From Agaribacillus aureus (lineage in GTDB: Bacteria; Bacteroidota; Bacteroidia; Cytophagales; Cyclobacteriaceae), in assembly GCA_030442055.1 (NCBI GenBank), contig JAUJEB010000005.1:558001-622000 (forward strand): a stretch of 64,000 nt of DNA. Reading direction: 5' to 3'. The notes below the pieces were generated by a model. That model saw nothing but the letters and a program-made list of their open reading frames with translations, ran no database searches and was not told the DNA's origin. The first letter of the stretch is position 1. Each line of letters starts with the position of its first letter. The position numbers were made by a program, and so were the translations under genes. Shown piece by piece: positions 37,275 through 45,984 of the stretch.

Positions 37275-38450
37275 CTACACGCCGTTGGAATATAACAATT
37301 CACATTTGGAGCAGATAGGCATAAGGGTATTATTATGTGTGGCTCTGAACTTTTTGAAATCTTCTCCATGCCAGACCGACTTGAGAGATTGCCCTTTCAT
37401 GTTACCTACCACAAATTCAGGGAATTTTTTGCAGGGAACTACGTTTCCGTTGGGCATTAAATCGATCCTGTTGGATATACTCAAACATCTTGACCGCTTT
37501 TCGCAAGGTGCATTGGCGCCTTCGATAAATCCTTTGATTTCCGAATCCTCCAGATCTGGCTGAAAGCGGATGCGTATGTTCCACTTTCTGTCTTTTATTT
37601 TGGCCATTTGCTCCAGAAGGTCATTTCTTAAGGTGGGATTTAAATGGAAGTCAAATGAATGCCACGAATTTTTGGCTCCTTGACCCGTATTCATCCAGCT
37701 AAAATGATTATTGAAGAATCGGTCCATATCACAGGCCGTTTCATGATCGATAAACCATGGAAAATTAAAATACAACGTGTCGATACCCAATTCCTCAAAA
37801 TAGAGACAGGTTTCATACAATTCGGGAATCAAGTCGTCACTCAACACGCCTGCTACCGAAATAAATCCTTTGTAAATTCCAGCTTTTTGCAGATCTATCA
37901 AGGCCTGAATGTTGTCGATTGTTTTGCGAAAAGTGTTTTTTCCTCGCAATTTATCATGGATCTCATCCAATCCTTCGATACTGACAAGCATGGTTAGGCA
38001 GTCTGAAATGCGAATCAAGGAATCGAGCTCTCTTTTAATAAGTAACCCATTCGTACAGATTACCGTTTGCCTTGGATCATTAGCCAATAATTCGATAAAT
38101 TCCTCCCAGTAGCCGTAGATCATTGGTTCCCCTCCCCACACATATAAGTGAGACTTTACTTCCGAGGTTTCAGCAAGTAGTCTCCTGACAATTTCTATGT
38201 CCAGATCCCCGGCTTTTGCCAGCTCTCCTTTGCCCAAATGATTATGATAGCCTTCTTCATTCCATTGAAAACAATGTGTACATCTGAGGTTGCAACGATT
38301 GGAGAGCTTTAGTCCAATTTCCTGCGGAATATCCATAGCATAAGCCGGATCTTTATCTCGTTCGCTATTACAAATCTTTGTAATATTCAATTTCTTTTGT
38401 AAACGTAATAGGGCTTCACTCCTGTAGGAAAGAGTAGTTTGTGGCTGCAT
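37275..38450 (-). CDS. Radical SAM / SPASM-domain enzyme
   Basis: A 391-residue radical SAM enzyme. The cluster-binding CxxxCxxC is C53-NLR-C57-TH-C60, and the C-terminal SPASM-type region has CEKRSRC, PCKKF and PICSKCELL, which would hold auxiliary Fe-S clusters. The GGEP-like motif is WGGEPMI. SPASM enzymes modify peptides or activate C-H bonds of small substrates; no obvious precursor peptide gene is adjacent, so a carrier-bound or sugar substrate is possible here. It lies between the MurG-like glycosyltransferase (10 bp away) and the LLM monooxygenase (71 bp away). Confidence 0.92.
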   Translation of the reverse strand: MQPQTTLSYRSEALLRLQKKLNITKICNSERDKDPAYAMDIPQEIGLKLSNRCNLRCTHCFQWNEEGYHNHLGKGELAKAGDLDIEIVRRLLAETSEVKSHLYVWGGEPMIYGYWEEFIELLANDPRQTVICTNGLLIKRELDSLIRISDCLTMLVSIEGLDEIHDKLRGKNTFRKTIDNIQALIDLQKAGIYKGFISVAGVLSDDLIPELYETCLYFEELGIDTLYFNFPWFIDHETACDMDRFFNNHFSWMNTGQGAKNSWHSFDFHLNPTLRNDLLEQMAKIKDRKWNIRIRFQPDLEDSEIKGFIEGANAPCEKRSRCLSISNRIDLMPNGNVVPCKKFPEFVVGNMKGQSLKSVWHGEDFKKFRATHNNTLMPICSKCELLYSNGV

Positions 38451-38460
38451 GAGTCAAGTA

Positions 38461-39546
38461 TTAAAAATCGGCAATAAAGGTTAAAACAAAATCAGGAAGA
38501 TTATTCCTTAAGATAGTGATATTCTTATGGAATCTTATCAATAGTTCGGAACTAAAATCATTTTTTTTCCAAGTCTCAAAAGAGGCACCAATTTTCAATT
38601 CATCGATTAATTTCTGATTACCCGCCTCGTTAGATCCCATCGGTTCCAGGTAAATGAAGGGGGTCGCAGTAATAACGGCGTCCAGAAGAGTCATACCTCC
38701 CGGCTTTGAAATCACCGCCTTGCAATCACTCATTAGTTTTAAGGGGACGTGATGATCGGCAAATTGCATATATTCTTTTATATGGCCGGACCTGATTTTA
38801 GCCAACGGCGGAAATGCTGGGGCGTCATCTTTGTTTTCCAGTGGATCCCAGCGGGCGTCACTTACATAAAACTCAGTGCGATTATCACGTGGATCGTAGC
38901 CGGACATATCCTTTAAAATAACTTTTCGCTGATATCCCTTGGTGGTAACCTCCTGTGTCTTTGTTATATAATCTCCCAATCCCCAACCACCTCCATGTAT
39001 GAGCAACTTATTTGGCCGATTCATAAAATCTGTCGGACTCAAAGAAGGTATATTCAGCGTATAGTTGACCTTGCCGGCTTCAAGGTCAAAAAAATAATAG
39101 GTTTTCCCTATGGCAATGTCATTTCTATTGAGCCAGGTGGGTGCATGCCCGGCATCCATCCGGCAGCACCGGATATTTTTATGGCCGGATAGCGTTTGGT
39201 AATCTTTTAAAACGTCAAACCACAAGCCGGAGAGACAAAGGAAATTCGACACCTGCTTCCTATCCCACTCCTGATATAAAGTCTGCACTGCGGCAGGATC
39301 GAGGCCAGGTGCATAATCAATGGGCATTTTAGTCGCTAACTGGGCTAATCTAAAGTTGCCTGCAAAAGCGCTTTTTGTTTCTTGAAAAATCTTCCTTTTG
39401 TCTTGATTTAGCAAACCCTCGATAATATAGCAATCAGAGGGTACTCCCATTGCTGTCAACTGGCTCTGAACAATTTTAGCCGGTACATATACGCCGTATC
39501 CAAGAGCGGAGGTTAAAATACTTATGGGACCTGGTTTAGATGACAT
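38461..39546 (-). CDS. MurG-like GT-B glycosyltransferase
   Basis: A GT-B glycosyltransferase of about 361 residues. The N-terminal half begins with ISILTSALGYGVY, the C-terminal half has SKPGGMTLLDAVITATPFIYLEP, which is the nucleotide-sugar binding loop of the MurG/GT28 type. The frame is open to 39591, but the ATG at 39546 gives a normal start and an 11-base overlap with the ACP stop instead of 56. It probably transfers a sugar to the carrier-bound or lipid-linked product. It sits between the ACP and the radical SAM gene. Confidence 0.82.
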   Translation of the reverse strand: MSSKPGPISILTSALGYGVYVPAKIVQSQLTAMGVPSDCYIIEGLLNQDKRKIFQETKSAFAGNFRLAQLATKMPIDYAPGLDPAAVQTLYQEWDRKQVSNFLCLSGLWFDVLKDYQTLSGHKNIRCCRMDAGHAPTWLNRNDIAIGKTYYFFDLEAGKVNYTLNIPSLSPTDFMNRPNKLLIHGGGWGLGDYITKTQEVTTKGYQRKVILKDMSGYDPRDNRTEFYVSDARWDPLENKDDAPAFPPLAKIRSGHIKEYMQFADHHVPLKLMSDCKAVISKPGGMTLLDAVITATPFIYLEPMGSNEAGNQKLIDELKIGASFETWKKNDFSSELLIRFHKNITILRNNLPDFVLTFIADF

Positions 39547-39790
39547 CCTTGTTCCCCTGCATTTCGAGAATAAAAGACTGTAATAATTCAAGCTTGTTGA
39601 AATATTTCAGATCCAGGGATTCTATGTTGATTTCTATATCAAAAGCTTCTTCAATTTTTACGATAAATTGCAAGAGGTCCAATGAGTTCAGGCCTAAATC
39701 AGTCATCAGGTCGCTCTGTTCATTCAAGGCGTCCGGAGAAACTTCCCTGGAAAGGACATCGCTTAAAATTTCTGCCAGTGTGTGTTTCAT
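39536..39790 (-). CDS. Acyl carrier protein
   Basis: An 84-residue carrier protein. The phosphopantetheine attachment site is S36 in the motif DLGLNSLDLLQF (31-42), and the acidic second helix (VKIEEAFDIEI) is typical. It is the first gene of a minus-strand operon with a MurG-like glycosyltransferase, a radical SAM enzyme and an LLM monooxygenase, so it likely carries the acyl or aminoacyl intermediate activated by the free-standing ligase at 27917-29317. No phosphopantetheinyl transferase is in the window. Confidence 0.93.
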   Translation of the reverse strand: MKHTLAEILSDVLSREVSPDALNEQSDLMTDLGLNSLDLLQFIVKIEEAFDIEINIESLDLKYFNKLELLQSFILEMQGNKDVI

Positions 39791-39972
39791 ATGCTTCGGA
39801 TTGATTCGATGTGGTTGATTACTCTTTCTACTAATTACAAGATTTAAAGTCGCAAAAAAATAAACCTGACAATATTTACTAATTTCGCATTAACTTGGAC
39901 TTCGTATTAAAAGTAGATATAAAAAATCGACATTTAATTATTACGGATATTTTTGTTTAAAATTTTTGCGTT

Positions 39973-41196
39973 ATGAAATTCTTCAATCACATGCTGTTTT
40001 TATTGTTGTTGGCACTTAGTCTCACGGGTTGTAACCGATCTGGTGCCGAAAGCCACCGGGTTATATCCGAAATAAAAATCTTACCCGGGGCGGATCAGTT
40101 GGATGAATATCTGCCTTATTTGAAAAACAAAAAAATCGGAATGGTCGTCAATCAGACTTCCCTGATCGGTCAACGCCCAAGCGTCGACAGCCTGTTGGCC
40201 CATCATGTCGATATCGCGATCATCTTTGGCCCGGAACACGGTTTTCGTGGCAATGCCAGCAACGGCGCCAAGGTAAGTGATGAAGTAGATTCGCAAACAG
40301 GTATCCCGATAATTTCATTATATGGTAAAAAAAGGCAACCATCCAAAGAAGATCTCGCGCAGCTGGACTTGGTGGTTTTTGACATACAGGATGTGGGGTG
40401 CCGCTTTTATACGATAATCAATACGCTTTCATACGTCATGGATGCCTGCGCGAAAAACGACAAAGAGCTCCTCATTCTTGATCGCCCCAACCCCAACGGT
40501 TACGTCGATGGTCCAGTATTGGATATGGCGTTAAAATCAGGCATCGGTAAATTTCCCATACCCATCACACACGGAATGACCATCGGAGAATTTGCGCAAA
40601 TGATCAACGGTGAGGGCTGGCTTCCCGATAAGAAACAATGCCGCATCAAGGTTATTCCGGTAAAGAATTATGCCCACGATATGATTTACCAACTGCCCGT
40701 GCTTCCGTCACCAAACCTGAATACCCAGCAATCTGTCTTGTTGTATCCTTCATTGTGCCTGTTTGAAGGTACCTATGTGAGCCAGGGTAGAGGTACCTAC
40801 ATGCCTTTTACCGTACTGGGCAGCCCGGAACTAAAAGGAATTTATGAATTCTCCTTTACCCCTGAGAGCATTCCCGGTATGAGTGAAACACCACTGCATC
40901 AAAATACAACCTGCTATGGTCTCGATCTGCGGAATTTTGATGTGCAAAAACTGCACGCCTCCGGGAAAATTGATTTGAAGTGGCTCCGGGAAATGTATCT
41001 GGCCTATCCTGCCAAAGAAAAGTTTTTCGATTTTTCGTTGAGCAGACAAATGGGCAACTTTGACAAATTGGCCGGCTCCAGAGATTTAAAAAAACAAATC
41101 ATAGCTGGCGTGCCCGAAGAAGAAATAAGGAATAGCTGGGAACCGGCGCTGAGCGATTATAAAACCAGGCGAAAAAAGTATGTGTTGTATCGTTGA
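39973..41196 (+). CDS. namZ: NamZ-type exo-beta-N-acetylmuramidase lipoprotein (DUF1343)
   Basis: A 407-residue lipoprotein (lipobox LTGC, Cys20) of the DUF1343/GH171 family, whose characterised members (NamZ) cleave non-reducing MurNAc from peptidoglycan fragments. The conserved FGPEHGFRG (85-93), FDIQDVGCRFYT, LDRPNPNG and EGTYVSQGRGT motifs are all present and the length is normal. It therefore probably recycles muropeptide sugars in the periplasm. A TAnnTTTG-like element (TATTTTTG, 39948-39955) lies 17 bp before the ATG. It is divergent from the ACP operon and probably not part of the biosynthetic cluster. Confidence 0.9.
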   Translation: MKFFNHMLFLLLLALSLTGCNRSGAESHRVISEIKILPGADQLDEYLPYLKNKKIGMVVNQTSLIGQRPSVDSLLAHHVDIAIIFGPEHGFRGNASNGAKVSDEVDSQTGIPIISLYGKKRQPSKEDLAQLDLVVFDIQDVGCRFYTIINTLSYVMDACAKNDKELLILDRPNPNGYVDGPVLDMALKSGIGKFPIPITHGMTIGEFAQMINGEGWLPDKKQCRIKVIPVKNYAHDMIYQLPVLPSPNLNTQQSVLLYPSLCLFEGTYVSQGRGTYMPFTVLGSPELKGIYEFSFTPESIPGMSETPLHQNTTCYGLDLRNFDVQKLHASGKIDLKWLREMYLAYPAKEKFFDFSLSRQMGNFDKLAGSRDLKKQIIAGVPEEEIRNSWEPALSDYKTRRKKYVLYR

Positions 41197-41619
41197 ATTA
41201 CGCCCGGGATAGCGTATACCTTGTGATTTATAATAGTCTCTACTTGTCAAAATTTTTTTAACTCATATCCTGAGACTTTTCGCAAATGGTCTGTCCGTTT
41301 ATTGCTGAATATGATTTTGGAGAATACATTACAAAGCGTAGAGTGAATCCGACCGATTTTTTATGATATTGTTGCACCTGCCCCAAACTGTTTAAAGACC
41401 TGCTCAAAACCAAGAAAAAACGCAACTACTTTTGTTTAACTTCCTGATTGTCAGTGTGGAAAAATCGCTAGGCTTTTTAAGGTGCTTTGACGCCATACAA
41501 AAGGCTGATCCAAATAATATTATTAGCTCGGTTGCCATATTCTGGAAGTGGCATGATTGCCATTTTCATAAGACTTTGTGGTTCCACCATACGAAGAATC
41601 CAAAATAGGCCACAAATTG
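41197..41619. other. 423-bp intergenic region, nothing recognised
   Basis: Between the NamZ gene and the end of the GH2 gene I find no credible gene, RNA or strong terminator. Several short open stretches have no recognisable similarity. It may be decayed coding sequence, but I cannot show this. Confidence 0.4.
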
Positions 41620-44600
41620 CTACCTTTCAACAAGTATAATCTGGCTAATCATTAGATTAGGTCCTGATAGGGTATTGGCTTTTAACACAAGTTTACCATC
41701 ATTACTATCTTCTCTCATAACATGAAATTTGACCCATTTTCCATCTCCGGCATGTTTTCCGAGTTTTACTTTTCTTCCCTCAAACTCAAGAATGCCCTTG
41801 CGATCCTGATCATCCCAATCTCGAAAATGGACAAATAACTCTCCTAAGATCCCATCATTGCACTCAATGTCGAGTTGTAGCGCTTTGCCATGCCAGGCAG
41901 TGCCATTTTCATCCTTCCAGATCCCATCGCATACTACCTTGTAATCTGTCCCTTTTTCTTGGTTTATAATTTGATCAAATTTTCTTTCCCATTTCAGACT
42001 TTTATTCATGGTCTTCAAGCCATGGGCGGCTTTCACGTTTATTACCGAATTGCTGAAATTATCCGTTGTCTTCGCCTCATTCACCTGAACAATCGAGGCA
42101 AACATCTCGCTCAATTTTTCCATTGGCATGGTTTGATTGGGGTTGAAAGCGGAAGATTGCATATAACTGATCAGGCTGTTCCGTAATTGTCTTGCCACAG
42201 GAGAACTTTGATTGTTTACATTAAATCCACAGACCAGCAGCTTTCCTTTTCCCACTTTCAACTCAAAAATTGACCCTTCTTTATTGTTTCGGTGAAAATC
42301 GTCAACAGTCTGAGCTATGGGTTTATAATCCTCTGGCGTGTCATTAAGTAAAAATGCCCTGGCATCACCGCTGATTGGTTCCCACTGCCAATCGCTGTGG
42401 TAGGAGGTTGGGAACTCCTGAAAAGCCGGATGGCGCTCCTGTAATAACATGCCAATCCCGGTTTTCCCCTGACCTGGGAAAAAGGTCAATGACCAATACA
42501 ATGGGTAAAAATTCATCTTTACACTGTTTTCCTCGGTACCTAGATTGTTTGCGACCAATAACACCTTTTCTCCCGAAAGTAGTGCATCAGTTGTGACGTC
42601 ATCCCATTTGTCACGAATCAAGATATCATTTGGTTCCTCAAATTCGGTACTGTGCTTAGGGAAAACCCAAATATTCCATTCATTTTTAAAACGGGTGTTC
42701 TTTACCTGCAGTGAGACTGTAAGTTTTTGAGCTTTCGGCAGGTCTTTCAGGGGCATGGAAATGCTGCCTACCTCAACCAGGCTACCTGATATCACCTTAT
42801 CGTGAGGCCACTGGTCCTCCAGCAGTATTTTTCCATCCTCTGACAGGATCTGACAGGAAATCTCTGTATTGATAAGGTCATGCTCTCCGTAATGGAACAA
42901 CTGTGCTTCAGCTTCGAGTGTTTCGTCTTCGGTCCAGACAAATTTTCCCATTCTGAGCAACGGAACGGTCTCGTCAAAGTGTTTCCTGAATTTTTCAGGA
43001 GTTGTAATTCCTTTATTTTCCCAATGTGCGTCAAGCCAGCCTATCAAAGCTTCTCCTTGTCCCTGGTAATCCTGCATACTGAGAAGTTGCACACCAGCAC
43101 AGCTTTTTGTGCGTAGAAATGATTCTATTTCATATTTATACATGATCTGGTTGAGTGCTCCGGATGCCTGCCTAAGATCTTCGTGTTGGTCGGCAATGCC
43201 GTTTTTCTCAGCTATTGCTTTCAATTCTTCAAGGTTTCTTGCTTTCAGCACGCCTTTGTACTTATCTATTTCATTCCATGAGGGGTAAACAGGCCACTGC
43301 CCTATTTCGTGGGCTATAACTGGAATATTCATTTTTGAATATACATTTTCAAAATCCCAATCAGTTCGGGAACCGTTCAATCCTCTGGTGTTGCCAATGC
43401 CCTGGATATGATGAGTTACCAAATAATCATCTGCCGCAGTTAGTTTTCTGGCTGTGGAAGCTGCGTAGAGTCTGCGCGGATCTTTGCTTTTTAGATCTGA
43501 AATCCAGCTTTCCATCGCGTCAAAATTGGAATTTCCCAGTTCATTGCCTATACAAAACATGGTAAAAGAAGGGTGATTACCATAATAGTCTACCACCCGG
43601 TTCATCTCGGCAACCACGAATTTGTCCCGTTGAGTGTCATGTCCGAGGCCACTGGGATGACCTTTTGTATCCATCTCCGGTCTGCCTCTTGCAACCATGT
43701 CGGTACTCATCCACCAATCTATCCAGATCGAAGCTTCTGCCTGGATGTAGATACCAAGTCTGTTTGCGGCTTTAAAGGCGGCTTCAGGAGGACACCATGA
43801 GTGAAAACGTACATGATTCAACCCGTGATCCTTGTATATTTTGAAGATCCTTTCCCAGTCTTCCAATTTTGTAGAAGGGTATCCGGTCAATGGAAAATGC
43901 ACGCAATCCAAATTACCTCGTAAAAACACGGGTCGATCATTGATAAGTATATTGGTTCCATTATGCGCAATCTTGACAAAACCAAACTCTGTCTCTTTGC
44001 TGTCACTGTATTTGTCAGCCTTCAGCACAGCCTCGATGGTATACACCACAGGATCAAATTCACTCCATTTTTTTAACTTTTGGTTCAGATCAAGTGTCAC
44101 TTCAACCACATTTTTACCTGGTACCAGTGCCTGGTTTATTTCTGCTTCAATAATCCGGGACTCACCACTTAATTCCGATATTTTCAATTGTATCGCAGCT
44201 TCTCCCATTTCCGGTGTGTTGATCTCCAATTCAGTTTTCAGTTGATCCTGATCGACCAACGGGAAAGTTCTGATTTTGGAGATATAAGCTGGGTTGCAGG
44301 CCCGTAGTTCCATTTTCCCTGTAATACCATGCCAGATGCTTTGCGTATAGTCTCCGTAAGCATGACCTTTGTCGCCAATATTATGAATCATCGAGTTATC
44401 GACTTTTACCAGCAGTTGGTGTTTCCCTGCGGCCAGTCTTCCAATTTCATGAACATGTGGCGTGCCCAGGGCATCTTTTACACTCAATTCTTCTCCATCT
44501 ACAAATATTGTTGATTCCCAAAGTACTCTTTCAAGAAAGATCACAAGGTTTTTGTTTTCCCAGCCGCTTGGCACATCAATTTCCCGGTAATACCAGGCGG

Positions 44601-44847
44601 TACCTACATACTTATAGGTTGGGGTCAACATGCCAAAATCCGATCCTTGTGTTTTATTGCCATAACCTGCCTCGGCTAGCGAACCGGGAAGGGTTATCGG
44701 CTTTCCCTTGGCCGGTTTAAACCCTTCGTCTAAAGTGTCTAGCTGTACGAGCCAGTCTCCTTCCAGATCGATCACATTTGTTTCGAGGTGACATGAAACA
44801 ACCGGTAAAACAATGAATAGGAATAATCTTGCGATATTATGAGTCAT
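41620..44847 (-). CDS. GH2-family glycoside hydrolase lipoprotein
   Basis: A 1075-residue lipoprotein (lipobox PVVSC, Cys19) of glycoside hydrolase family 2. The sugar-binding domain (about 28-185), Ig-like domain (about 187-292) and TIM barrel (about 295-600) are in the usual order. The acid/base is E436 in CIGNELGNS and the nucleophile E514 in IAHEIGQW. The long C-terminal part (from about 620) has further beta-sandwich domains, including a region resembling a galactose-binding fold (about 945-1075). Family activities include beta-galactosidase and beta-glucuronidase; the exact substrate is not readable. It is the last gene of the fucoside operon and probably removes other sugars from a fucosylated glycan. 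Confidence 0.9.
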   Translation of the reverse strand: MTHNIARLFLFIVLPVVSCHLETNVIDLEGDWLVQLDTLDEGFKPAKGKPITLPGSLAEAGYGNKTQGSDFGMLTPTYKYVGTAWYYREIDVPSGWENKNLVIFLERVLWESTIFVDGEELSVKDALGTPHVHEIGRLAAGKHQLLVKVDNSMIHNIGDKGHAYGDYTQSIWHGITGKMELRACNPAYISKIRTFPLVDQDQLKTELEINTPEMGEAAIQLKISELSGESRIIEAEINQALVPGKNVVEVTLDLNQKLKKWSEFDPVVYTIEAVLKADKYSDSKETEFGFVKIAHNGTNILINDRPVFLRGNLDCVHFPLTGYPSTKLEDWERIFKIYKDHGLNHVRFHSWCPPEAAFKAANRLGIYIQAEASIWIDWWMSTDMVARGRPEMDTKGHPSGLGHDTQRDKFVVAEMNRVVDYYGNHPSFTMFCIGNELGNSNFDAMESWISDLKSKDPRRLYAASTARKLTAADDYLVTHHIQGIGNTRGLNGSRTDWDFENVYSKMNIPVIAHEIGQWPVYPSWNEIDKYKGVLKARNLEELKAIAEKNGIADQHEDLRQASGALNQIMYKYEIESFLRTKSCAGVQLLSMQDYQGQGEALIGWLDAHWENKGITTPEKFRKHFDETVPLLRMGKFVWTEDETLEAEAQLFHYGEHDLINTEISCQILSEDGKILLEDQWPHDKVISGSLVEVGSISMPLKDLPKAQKLTVSLQVKNTRFKNEWNIWVFPKHSTEFEEPNDILIRDKWDDVTTDALLSGEKVLLVANNLGTEENSVKMNFYPLYWSLTFFPGQGKTGIGMLLQERHPAFQEFPTSYHSDWQWEPISGDARAFLLNDTPEDYKPIAQTVDDFHRNNKEGSIFELKVGKGKLLVCGFNVNNQSSPVARQLRNSLISYMQSSAFNPNQTMPMEKLSEMFASIVQVNEAKTTDNFSNSVINVKAAHGLKTMNKSLKWERKFDQIINQEKGTDYKVVCDGIWKDENGTAWHGKALQLDIECNDGILGELFVHFRDWDDQDRKGILEFEGRKVKLGKHAGDGKWVKFHVMREDSNDGKLVLKANTLSGPNLMISQIILVER

Positions 44848-44931
44848 TTTTTTTTAAGCTTAAGGTAATCAATTGGCAATGTGGCTATTGTCCGGTCCGA
44901 TGGTTTTCTTAGACAATACCTGGATTGTTGG

Positions 44932-45984
44932 TCAAATTTCTTGTTCACTGGATTGATAACATTTTTCTACTACGTCCATCGTATGGATCGCGTCTTCTAC
45001 CGTATTGATATATTCATAGGTTGGGTCCTCCATTTTACACATAAGCCCCGACATGGGGCCGATAAAGGCATCCGGAAACCAGGTGCCATCCAAATTTATT
45101 TGCTGCCAGTTTTCACTGACGTTCAAAGAGATAAATTCAAATTTATCCGGTAAACCTTTTGGATAATCCAGATAAACGCCTACCCTGATTTTGATCGCGC
45201 CTTCGGTGCCTTCAAATTTAAAATATGATTCCTGGTGCTTTGGCCCGAAATTGTGACCATGATTGGTGTTAATGTTTGCCCTGATCAGATCTCCATAATC
45301 CAAAATAATAGACGACCGCGATGAGGAAAGCGCTTTCATGTTTGGGTGCTTGGTGGTTTTGGCCATAACTCTTTTCGGATTCCCAAAGAAATACCGGATC
45401 ATGTCTATATAATGAATGCTATGGTATAGTATTTCCACCCTGGGTAACTTGTAAAGAAAATCCCAGAGAAGCCAGGGAGTGTAAACGTTCATACGCACAT
45501 CTATATCATGTAATTCCCCGATCACTCCGTTATCTATTATGTTTTTTGCCGCTTTGACATAAGGGGCATGGCGTAGCTGGAAGTTGACTCCTGCTAAGAA
45601 TTGTTTTTCTCTGCATAGGTCCAATATGGCCTTCGCTTGTCCCAAATCATTTCCCATCGGCTTTTGGATAAGTACACCCGAACCCTCAGGTATTTGATCG
45701 ATTACCGGTATGATAGCGGATGCTGGCAATGCCACGTCATATACGCAATCGTTTGTTATTGCCAGCTTTATCAATGCATCCAGGCTTTGGCAAACGGTAT
45801 CTATCCCAAAGTCGCTGGCCAGCTGTTCAGCTTTTTTAACATCCAGGTCATACAAGGCTTTGACTTCAAAACCCGCTTTTTTGTAAGCCGGCAGGTGAGC
45901 ATCTTTTACGATACCCCCCGCTCCAATGATAACTATGGGTTTTTTGGTTTTTGGAAGAACCGGAGAAGTATCAATTTTCATCAC
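44932..45984 (-). CDS. Gfo/Idh/MocA-family oxidoreductase
   Basis: A 350-residue NAD(P)-dependent sugar oxidoreductase. The Rossmann loop is IIGAGGIVKDAHLPAY (residues about 19-34), the catalytic lysine region is LIQKPMGND (the usual EKP reads QKP) and the active-site histidine motif is HSIHYIDMIRYF. Glutamine in place of the usual glutamate before the catalytic lysine is uncommon but tolerated. Its ATG overlaps the GH95 stop by 4 bp (ATGA), so it is coexpressed with the fucosidase. It might oxidise L-fucose or another released sugar, filling the dehydrogenase step not otherwise seen in the operon (inference). Confidence 0.9.
   Translation of the reverse strand: MMKIDTSPVLPKTKKPIVIIGAGGIVKDAHLPAYKKAGFEVKALYDLDVKKAEQLASDFGIDTVCQSLDALIKLAITNDCVYDVALPASAIIPVIDQIPEGSGVLIQKPMGNDLGQAKAILDLCREKQFLAGVNFQLRHAPYVKAAKNIIDNGVIGELHDIDVRMNVYTPWLLWDFLYKLPRVEILYHSIHYIDMIRYFFGNPKRVMAKTTKHPNMKALSSSRSSIILDYGDLIRANINTNHGHNFGPKHQESYFKFEGTEGAIKIRVGVYLDYPKGLPDKFEFISLNVSENWQQINLDGTWFPDAFIGPMSGLMCKMEDPTYEYINTVEDAIHTMDVVEKCYQSSEQEI

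Noticed and set aside
36157-39790. RiPP cluster (radical SAM with double-glycine export)
   Set aside because: The ABC exporter lacks a C39 peptidase domain and no small frame has a leader-like double-glycine site; the ACP and condensation domain fit a carrier-bound product better.
41197-41619. Possible transposase or IS remnant in the gap before the GH2 gene
   Set aside because: Translations of all readable stretches are short, without DDE or helix-turn-helix motifs, and I see no terminal inverted repeats or target duplication.
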